9,288 nt of DNA, from contig JAKAMJ010000019.1 of assembly GCA_021812955.1 (NCBI GenBank), positions 1 to 9,288 of the forward strand, read 5' to 3'. The notes beneath the pieces are model-generated. The model had not been told where the DNA came from, did no database searches, and saw only the letters and a list, made by a program, of their open reading frames with translations. Position 1 is the stretch's first letter; every line of letters starts with the position of its first letter. This DNA comes from a bacterium. GTDB taxonomy: Bacteria > Patescibacteriota > Minisyncoccia > Phycocordibacterales > Phycocordibacteraceae. The translations under genes were made by a program, and so were the position numbers. Shown one piece after another: positions 4,468 through 9,288 of the stretch.

Positions 4468-6186
4468 TTACACGACTTTCAGATCGAGCAAACGCAGGCG
4501 TACCGGCTGGCCACGCGAGAAGGCGTCGCGCTCGAGATGCGCGAGGAGCTGCACAGGCGCGCCTTCTTCGAGCACGCTCGCGGTGTGCGCGAGTGCGCCC
4601 TTGGCGAAGAATGCCACCGCGTCGATGCTCGCGCGTGCATCGCTTGAGCCGAGCTTAAGCTTCAGGTGTTCCCCGCTTTTCCCGAAGTGTGTAACCTCGC
4701 GCACGAGTGCGCCGCGCAGGAGGAAGATCGGCTTCGCGTTCTCCATGCCGAAGGGAGCAAGGCGTTCCATCTTTGTCAGGAATCCGCGAGTCGCTTCTGA
4801 AACGGCAAGCTCGGCATCCGCACGAGCGTGCCCAGTTCCTGCTTGGAACGGCGCGGACGCCTCGAGCGCAAGCACGAGATTGTCTTCGAGGAAAAAGACC
4901 GCGTCATTTTTCAAAGTGAAACCGCCAGCCGCCGCATGCCCGCCAAACTGTTCGAACGTATCAATGGTCGCGTTCATGAGCTCGAATCCGTGTACCGTGC
5001 CGCCACTCCTCATCGAGCCTTTCAATTTTCCGCTTCCTTCCCTTCCCCAGAGAAACACCGGTCGCTCGTATTCGTCGGCGATCGTCCCGGCGACCAGGCC
5101 GAGGAGCGCGGGTCGCCACTCCGGGTCGCCCATCGCGATGACGCTGCGCACCTCGCGCTCTTTCAATCGCGCGTGCACCGCGCGCGTGATCGCGCCAGCT
5201 TCGGCTTTGCGTTGCCGGTTTGCACGCTCCAATTTCTTTGCGAGTTCGTCGGCTTCGCTTTCATCAGTCGTAGTGAAAAGGCGAAACGCGTCACGCGCGT
5301 CTCCCATCCGGCTTGCGGCATTCACGCGCGGTGCGATCATGAAGCCCACGTCGTCTTCGGTGATGGTGCGCTGCTCCACGCGCATGCCACGGCACAATTT
5401 CTGCAATCCGAGTCGCGGCGACTTGCGCAAGACGAGAAGACCATAGGTAGCGAGCACACGGTTCTCGCCCGTGAGCGGCACCATGTCGGCAATCGTCGCG
5501 AGTCCGACCATGTCCAAGAGCCACTTCTCCCACCCGAGCGGAATCTTTTCTCGCAAGGTTGGTTCGACCGTCAAAGTAGCGACAACCAGTTTCCACGCGA
5601 CTGCCGCGCCGCACAGCTCGCGAAACGGATATGCGTCTTCGACGCGTGCGTGCGGATTCACGATTGCAAACGCGGCAGGCAATTCGTCACCAGGCAGATG
5701 ATGGTCGGTAACGATAACGTCCATCCCGAGCTCATTCGCGCGCGCGATCGGTTCGACGTCGGTGATGCCGGAGTCGACCGTGATGACGAGCGAGGCGCCG
5801 TTCTTCGCGAGCGCTTCGATGCCATCCATGTTCATGCCGTACCCTTCTTCGTGCCGATGCGGAATGTAGTTCTCGAAGTTTGCACCAGCCTTCTGCAAGA
5901 AGTCGTGGAGCACGACCGCGCCCGGGATGCCATCGCAGTCGTAGTCGCTCCAGACGGCAATCCTCTCTCCGGTATTGATCGCGTCTGCAAGTCTTCGCGC
6001 GGCACGTTCCATGTCCGTCATTAGCAATGGGTCGTGTAGGTGTTCGTCATAAGACGGATTCAAAAATCGTTCAGCTTCTTCGCGGGTCTCAATGCCGCGG
6101 CGCGCAAGCAGCGCCGCGGTCAGGTCGTCATATTCTTCAAGCTCAGCGTGAAGCGCATCATCAATCGGTTCATGGAGAGAAAACAT
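4468..6186 (-). CDS. recJ: Single-stranded-DNA-specific exonuclease RecJ
   Basis: 572 aa, close to the usual bacterial length (about 575). RecJ degrades single-stranded DNA 5' to 3' in recombination and repair. The DHH-family motifs occur in order: SDYDCDGIPGA (motif I), HRHEEGYGMN, ITVDSGIT (motif II), VIVTDHHLPG (DHH motif III), IVNPHAR, CGAAVAWKL, and APRVNAASRMGDA. The DHHA1 domain follows with GTVHGFELM and FGGHAAAGGF, then an OB-type C-terminal domain (about residues 450-572, LAPFGMENAKPIFLLRG ... HLKLKLG). The start at 6186 is chosen because a perfect extended -10 (TGCTACAAT) ends 8 nt upstream; the longer open frame to 6267 overlaps the HIT gene. It is divergent from the HIT gene and upstream of rnhA. 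A 9-bp GC hairpin (6095-6119) sits near the 5' end of the coding sequence. Confidence 0.97.
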   Translation of the reverse strand: MFSLHEPIDDALHAELEEYDDLTAALLARRGIETREEAERFLNPSYDEHLHDPLLMTDMERAARRLADAINTGERIAVWSDYDCDGIPGAVVLHDFLQKAGANFENYIPHRHEEGYGMNMDGIEALAKNGASLVITVDSGITDVEPIARANELGMDVIVTDHHLPGDELPAAFAIVNPHARVEDAYPFRELCGAAVAWKLVVATLTVEPTLREKIPLGWEKWLLDMVGLATIADMVPLTGENRVLATYGLLVLRKSPRLGLQKLCRGMRVEQRTITEDDVGFMIAPRVNAASRMGDARDAFRLFTTTDESEADELAKKLERANRQRKAEAGAITRAVHARLKEREVRSVIAMGDPEWRPALLGLVAGTIADEYERPVFLWGREGSGKLKGSMRSGGTVHGFELMNATIDTFEQFGGHAAAGGFTLKNDAVFFLEDNLVLALEASAPFQAGTGHARADAELAVSEATRGFLTKMERLAPFGMENAKPIFLLRGALVREVTHFGKSGEHLKLKLGSSDARASIDAVAFFAKGALAHTASVLEEGAPVQLLAHLERDAFSRGQPVRLRLLDLKVV

Positions 6187-6194
6187 GTGGGGTG

Positions 6195-6203
6195 ATTGTA
6201 GCA
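6195..6203 (-). promoter_or_regulatory. Extended -10 promoter for recJ
   Basis: TGCTACAAT (6203-6195, minus strand) ends 8 nt (CACCCCAC) before the ATG at 6186. It is the same 9-mer as the one before the mazF-like gene. No Shine-Dalgarno is present. Confidence 0.65.
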
Positions 6204-6208
6204 GAATG

Positions 6209-6233
6209 ACGCGCGCCGCGAAGCGGCGCGCGT
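6209..6233. promoter_or_regulatory. 11-bp GC-rich inverted repeat between the recJ and HIT promoters
   Basis: The arms ACGCGCGCCGC and GCGGCGCGCGT with GAA between them form a perfect inverted repeat. It fills the space where the -35 elements of both divergent promoters would be. It may be an operator for a dimeric regulator or a topological insulator; no known box is recognised. Confidence 0.5.
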
Positions 6234-6241
6234 GGTATCCT
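6233..6241 (+). promoter_or_regulatory. Extended -10 promoter for the HIT gene
   Basis: TGGTATCCT ends 6 nt (TGGCGC) before the ATG at 6248, with no Shine-Dalgarno. The T of its TG is the last base of the adjacent inverted repeat. Confidence 0.55.
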
Positions 6242-6247
6242 TGGCGC

Positions 6248-6619
6248 ATGACCGACCCGAACTGCATTTTTTGTAAAATCGTTGCGGGAGAGATCCAGGC
6301 GGAGAAGGTGTATGAAGACGATACCTACCTCGCCTTTCTCGACATCCGCCCCCTCTCGCCCGGGCACACGCTCATCATTCCAAAAGCGCATGAGCGGTGG
6401 GTGTGGGATGTAGCAGATCTGGGTGGATATTTTGGCGTTGCGCGAAAAATTGCAAAAGCATTGCAGAAAATTTCCGGCACAGATGAAGTCCATATGAAAG
6501 TCGTCGGCGAAGAAATTCCTCATGCACACGTCTGGGTCTACCCCGCCTCCGACAAAGCCCACGGCAAGAAAAGCGACCTCCCCGCCAACGCCGCGGCGCT
6601 TCGCGCCGCGCTCGCCTGA
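6248..6619 (+). CDS. HIT-family (histidine triad) protein with an H-to-W change in the triad
   Basis: 123 aa. HIT proteins of this branch hydrolyse nucleoside phosphoramidates or dinucleoside polyphosphates. The N-terminus has CIFCKIVAGEI (C6, C9 of the zinc-binding CxxC), then FLDIRPLSPGHTLIIPKAH (H40, H48), and the active-site region GEEIPHAHVWVYP. The triad HxHxH reads H92-A-H94-V-W96: the second (nucleophilic) His is kept but the third is Trp. Activity is possible but altered. The start is set by the extended -10 6 nt upstream; frames opening earlier overlap the recJ promoter. It is transcribed alone and converges on pgk. An 8-bp hairpin (CGCGGCGC-TTC-GCGCCGCG, 6592-6610) covers its last codons (AALRAALA). 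Confidence 0.92.
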   Translation: MTDPNCIFCKIVAGEIQAEKVYEDDTYLAFLDIRPLSPGHTLIIPKAHERWVWDVADLGGYFGVARKIAKALQKISGTDEVHMKVVGEEIPHAHVWVYPASDKAHGKKSDLPANAAALRAALA

Positions 6620-6635
6620 CGTAAGTCCTAGGTGA

Positions 6636-6657
6636 TGAACATACAATTGTATGTTCA
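6636..6657. repeat. Perfect 22-bp palindrome between the convergent HIT and pgk genes
   Basis: An uninterrupted palindrome centred on AATT, with outer ends TGAACATAC and GTATGTTCA, lies in the 62-nt gap between the HIT stop (6619) and the pgk stop (6682). It is AT-rich and has no U-tract. It may be a weak bidirectional terminator or a protein-binding site. On each strand it also contains TACAAT, a -10-like hexamer without the TG extension. Confidence 0.7.
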
Positions 6658-6681
6658 CATGGGACGTTGCATGCTACGCAG

Positions 6682-7761
6682 TTAGTCCAAAGCCTCGATG
6701 CCAGGCAGGGTGCCATGGGTGAGGAAGTCGATCATCGCGCCGCCGCCGGTCGAGACGAAGGAGAACTTGGGCAGGAGGCCGAGCTTCTCGACGGCGGCGA
6801 CGGTGTCGCCGCCGCCTAGCACTGAGTGCGCGCGAGAGATGGCGGCCGCGCGCGCGAATGCGTCGGTACCTTCCGAGTAACCGTCTTCATATTTACCGAG
6901 CGGGCCGTTCCAAAGGATCGTCTTCGCCTGTGCGGCGAGCTCGGCAAGGAGCGCATCTGTGCCCGCGCCCTGGTCGACGATCGCGCCTTCGTTAGTGATG
7001 GAGTCCACTGGCAGCACGAGCCTAGGGTTTTTGAGCAGCTTCTGTATAGCGCTCGGGTCGGCGACGCTCGAGACGAGGGACTTCCCCACATCCTTGCCCT
7101 CTGCCTTCAAGAAGTCATCTGCAAGCGCGCCGCCGACGAAGACTTTGTCATAGGATCGCAGGAGAGCTGTGAGTACGGCCTCTTTTGTCTCGAACTTCGC
7201 CCCGCCGATAACCGCGAGCGACGGGCTCTTGGGCACACGCGCGGTCCCTAGCTCACGCACCTCTTCTTCGAGCTGGAGGCCGGCATAGGATGGGAGCAGT
7301 TTCGGTACGCCAACAATCGACGCGTGTGAGCGGTGGCAGGTATCAAACGAGTCCTGGACGAACACGTCCGCGAGCGCCGCGAGCTCTCGCGCGAATGCGG
7401 GGTCGTTCATCTTCTCGCCGCGGTCGCGTCGAAGGTTCTCGAGTACGAGTATGTGGCTGGGAGGCAGGTCGCGCACGGCTTGCCGTGCGCGTGGGCCGAT
7501 GGTCTCCCCGAAGAACGACACGCGCGGAACGAGCTTCCCGAGCGCCTTCGCTACGGGCGCGAGCGTCTCAGTCCCCTGTTCGCCGATGTGGCTCACGAGC
7601 ACGACGCGGGCGTTGCGCTCCGCTAGATATTTTATCGTAGGAATGGCGCGGCGCAGCCGGTAGTCATTCGCGACTTCACCGCGCTCGATAGGGACGTTCA
7701 TCGCCGTGCGCACGAGGACAGGTATGTTTTCAAGTACCGGGATGTCGCGGACGGTCTTCAT
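6682..7761 (-). CDS. pgk: Phosphoglycerate kinase
   Basis: 359 aa, shorter than the usual 390-415. It transfers phosphate from 1,3-bisphosphoglycerate to ADP in glycolysis. Recognisable motifs: VLVRTAMNVPI (usually VLVRVDFNVP), NDYRLRRAIPTI, VLVSHIGEQG (usually SHLGRP), VLENLRRDRGE, QDSFDTCHRSHAS, IGGAKFETK (K189 and K193), GGALADDF, WNGPLGKYED, VLGGGDTVAAVEKLG, STGGGAMIDFL and LPGIEAL. Nucleotide-site residues are intact, but in the 3-phosphoglycerate site the usual Asp is A20 and the usual Arg after SHLG is E61; N22, R35, H58, R111 and R144 are kept. The start is ATG at 7761, 6 nt after the tpiA stop, so the two genes form an operon; there is no strong Shine-Dalgarno and translation is probably coupled. 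Confidence 0.95.
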   Translation of the reverse strand: MKTVRDIPVLENIPVLVRTAMNVPIERGEVANDYRLRRAIPTIKYLAERNARVVLVSHIGEQGTETLAPVAKALGKLVPRVSFFGETIGPRARQAVRDLPPSHILVLENLRRDRGEKMNDPAFARELAALADVFVQDSFDTCHRSHASIVGVPKLLPSYAGLQLEEEVRELGTARVPKSPSLAVIGGAKFETKEAVLTALLRSYDKVFVGGALADDFLKAEGKDVGKSLVSSVADPSAIQKLLKNPRLVLPVDSITNEGAIVDQGAGTDALLAELAAQAKTILWNGPLGKYEDGYSEGTDAFARAAAISRAHSVLGGGDTVAAVEKLGLLPKFSFVSTGGGAMIDFLTHGTLPGIEALD

Positions 7762-7767
7762 GCGCGC

Positions 7768-8511
7768 CTATGAGAGCTCTTTCACGAGTGCGGCGAACGA
7801 GCGTTCGTCTACCGAAGCGTGCCCGACCAGGAATCCATCGATGCTCGTCGCGCCGGCAAGCTCGCGCGCGCTTCCGGGCTCGACCGCTCCGCCGTAGAGC
7901 ACCGGCACGCGCGACGCGTTCTTGCCTGGGAGGAGCTCGGCGAGGACTTTGCGTATGTAAAGCGCCATTTCGGAGAGGTCGTCCGAGCGTATGGCGCTAT
8001 CAGCGGTCTTGCCTATCGCCCAGAGCGGCTCGTACGCGATGATTACTTTCATCCGTTCTTTCTGAGTCAAAGGGGCGAAGGCGGAGGTTATCTCTTCCCG
8101 GATGGTCGACAGATACCGGCCTTCGCGGTCGCGCTCCTGCTCCCCGACGCAGAGCACCGGCGTGAGCGAGCATGCGAGCGCGTGCGAGACTTTCGCGGCG
8201 ACATCCGCTTCCGTATCGCCCAGCGCTCGTCGCTCCGAGTGGCCGATGAGCGCATATGCGGCTCCGAGCGATGCATACATCTGCGCGGTCGTCTCGCCTG
8301 TCTTCGCTCCGCCGGTCGTCACGGAGACATCTTGCGCGGCGAAGGCGACGCGGGATTTGTTATTGTGCGCGAGCAGGCCGAGAAAGGGCGCCGATGGCGC
8401 GAGCACGAGGGTGTTCTCGCTCGTGCGCGCGAGCTTCTTGCTGAGCGCGAGCAGCTTCTCCGCGCGTCCTCGGTCCTCGACGTACGCTTTCCAGTTCGCG
8501 ATGATTATCAT
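7768..8511 (-). CDS. tpiA: Triosephosphate isomerase
   Basis: 247 aa. It interconverts dihydroxyacetone phosphate and glyceraldehyde 3-phosphate in glycolysis. The catalytic residues are present: N6 and K8 (ANWK), H91 (IGHSERR), E161 (YEPLWAIG), together with GGAKTGETT. The phosphate-gripping parts are unusual: loop 6 reads WAIGKTAD where the family has WAIGTGKTA (two residues missing), YGGSV is YGGAV (A209), and LVGGAS is LVGHAS (H231). The start is placed at ATG 8511 (MIIIANWK). An in-frame ATG at 8520 overlaps the -10 hexamer TAGAAT (8524-8519), so it cannot be in the mRNA, while 8511 lies 7 nt beyond it. The gene is the first of a two-gene operon with pgk. Confidence 0.95.
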   Translation of the reverse strand: MIIIANWKAYVEDRGRAEKLLALSKKLARTSENTLVLAPSAPFLGLLAHNNKSRVAFAAQDVSVTTGGAKTGETTAQMYASLGAAYALIGHSERRALGDTEADVAAKVSHALACSLTPVLCVGEQERDREGRYLSTIREEITSAFAPLTQKERMKVIIAYEPLWAIGKTADSAIRSDDLSEMALYIRKVLAELLPGKNASRVPVLYGGAVEPGSARELAGATSIDGFLVGHASVDERSFAALVKELS

Positions 8512-8518
8512 AACGGTC

Positions 8519-8527
8519 ATTCTAACA
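8519..8527 (-). promoter_or_regulatory. Extended -10 promoter for tpiA-pgk
   Basis: TGTTAGAAT (8527-8519, minus strand) ends 7 nt (GACCGTT) before the ATG at 8511. Its last two bases are part of an upstream in-frame ATG, which rules that ATG out as the start if this promoter is used. Confidence 0.55.
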
Positions 8528-8530
8528 CCA

Positions 8531-8543
8531 CTCGCGCCGCGAG
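8531..8543. promoter_or_regulatory. Short GC palindrome upstream of the tpiA promoter
   Basis: CTCGCG-C-CGCGAG lies between the stop of the PilX-like gene (8549) and the tpiA -10. It is too tight for a good hairpin terminator and has no U-tract. It may be an operator or chance. Confidence 0.3.
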
Positions 8544-8548
8544 AGGCG

Positions 8549-9288
8549 TCACTTTTGCCGCCAATCCACGAATCGGTAGTCGCTCGAGATGATCGGCGTG
8601 AATGGCGGCGGGTCGGTGGCGAGCGTGCGGTCGGGAGTGTCTACCGTCGTCGCGTAGCCGCCGACCACATTGCCGTATCCGTCGACATACGTCTCTGCCG
8701 TTTGGAGAGCCGATACGGTCGAGCCGACCAGGGTGAAGGTCCCGCGAGGCTCGTAGCCGTAGCCGGCGTATCGATAATAATAATTGCGCCCGAAAACTCC
8801 GGACTGCGCGATAAAGACACCGGAAAGAGAAAGGTTCATCGGCGAATCGGGCGTGATGAGTATGTCGTGCGCCCCTATCACAGTGAGCCCGTCAGAGCCG
8901 TCCGCATTCGCGTAGGAGATATTGCCGGGAAGGAACACGTCCGGGGTCACTCCGGAATTCGAGACGTTCGCCACGACCACGGTGACTTTCGCGGGTATGA
9001 CACCCTCGATCCAAGCGTTGTCTTCTACGAAGATGAGGCCGCAAGCGGACGGGATGGTGGCGACCTGGTAGAGGGATTTGTTGTTGATGAGCGCGTAGTC
9101 CGCTCCAGACGCGTTCTGGTCGAGCAGGTACACGTTTGTTAGCTTGCTCGGCTGTACCCGGTAGATGCTTACGGTGCCGTTGCTGTTGAAATAGAGGAAG
9201 TACCCCTTATGATAGGCCGTGCCGGTTGCGTTTCCGGAGCTGTAACGCGGGAGATAGATGCCGCTGGTTTGCGAGATGGATTTGAGCG
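8549..9288 (-). CDS. PilX-like pilus/surface protein, C-terminal part (N-terminus outside window)
   Basis: The frame is open from the window edge (LKSISQTSGIYLPRYSSG...) to TGA at 8549, 245 residues. The sequence is rich in Gly, Ser, Thr, Val and Tyr with repeating beta-strand blocks: YFLYFNSNGTVSIYRV, GLIFVEDNAWIEGVIPAKVTVVVAN, GLTVIGAHDILITPD, LSLSGVFIAQSGVFGRNYYYR, YEPRGTFTLVGSTVSALQ, and a C-terminus with DRTLATDPPPFTP...YRFVDW. This order (ifveG.v.i.G.i.g.vTiva, then I.i.gdI, then l.G.fia, then l.l.Gsiv, then YD..L...PPp.fp...W) resembles the C-terminal domain of PilX-like proteins encoded with type IV pilus genes in many bacteria. A signal or prepilin N-terminus would lie upstream of the window. 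A single Cys (ACGL) is present. Other beta-rich adhesins cannot be excluded. It is the same strand as tpiA but 38 nt away, and tpiA has its own promoter. Confidence 0.6.
   Translation of the reverse strand, partial: LKSISQTSGIYLPRYSSGNATGTAYHKGYFLYFNSNGTVSIYRVQPSKLTNVYLLDQNASGADYALINNKSLYQVATIPSACGLIFVEDNAWIEGVIPAKVTVVVANVSNSGVTPDVFLPGNISYANADGSDGLTVIGAHDILITPDSPMNLSLSGVFIAQSGVFGRNYYYRYAGYGYEPRGTFTLVGSTVSALQTAETYVDGYGNVVGGYATTVDTPDRTLATDPPPFTPIISSDYRFVDWRQK

Noticed and set aside
4828..6024. 398-codon open frame antisense to recJ
   Set aside because: It is the mirror of a GC-rich gene. The protein has no family features and is rich in Arg, His and Ala as expected for an antisense frame; recJ motifs on the other strand are unambiguous.
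6652..6684. Mini-frames inside or just after the 22-bp palindrome
   Set aside because: Fewer than 12 codons with no sensible promoter spacing; it lies between the ends of two convergent genes.
1..9288. tRNA, rRNA, riboswitch or tmRNA genes
   Set aside because: No cloverleaf, T-loop GTTCRANYC with matching acceptor stem, or known riboswitch core was recognised on either strand by eye.

Overview
The window looks like a chromosomal stretch from a member of the Candidate Phyla Radiation (Patescibacteria), most likely the Parcubacteria. The evidence is a set of habits typical of those genomes: a short PrgI-like two-helix protein, a solitary PemK/MazF-type protein with an MKKDF...W N-terminus, a ComEC competence channel, a PilX-like surface protein, compact glycolytic enzymes, and very short intergenic gaps. 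UGA, UAA and UAG all act as stops, so this is genetic code 11 and not the recoded Gracilibacteria code. The DNA is GC-rich except around the MazF-like gene and the two repeat-bearing spacers beside rnhA. The lineage is inference; no rRNA or other marker is present to prove it.

Layout. Positions 1-895 (minus): an M50 site-2-type membrane protease followed by the start of a PrgI-like protein that runs off the window. Positions 935-1177 (plus): ribosomal protein bL28, divergent from the protease and sharing a palindromic promoter with it. Positions 1199-1220: a bidirectional terminator. Positions 1226-3195 (minus): comEC lacking its C-terminal nuclease-like domain, overlapping by 7 nt a separate small gene that carries a degenerate version of that domain with every metal ligand lost. 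Positions 3230-3634 (plus): the orphan MazF-like gene and a strong hairpin. Positions 3635-4467: ribonuclease HI (minus) bracketed by two inverted copies of an ~82-nt hairpin-ended repeat, plus a partial third copy. Positions 4468-6186 (minus): recJ. Positions 6248-6619 (plus): a HIT-family protein. Positions 6682-8511 (minus): a tpiA-pgk operon, with unusual substitutions in the substrate-phosphate sites of both enzymes. Positions 8549-9288 (minus): the C-terminal part of a PilX-like pilus or surface protein.

Functional themes. RecJ and RNase HI handle nucleic acid processing. ComEC, the PilX-like protein and the PrgI-like protein point to an envelope that exports pili and imports DNA, a plausible nucleotide source for a reduced, host-dependent cell. 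TpiA and Pgk are consecutive lower-glycolysis functions (GAPDH is not in the window).

The most striking global signal is regulatory. Nearly every gene not coupled to an upstream gene has a TG-extended -10 hexamer (TGCTACAAT, TGCTATACT, TGCTATCAT, TGGTATCCT, TGGTACCAT, TGTTAGAAT) ending only 6-9 nt before its start codon, with no Shine-Dalgarno sequence between. That predicts leaderless mRNAs as the normal mode here, and it also settles several start codons. Divergent gene pairs use back-to-back or fully palindromic versions of this element.
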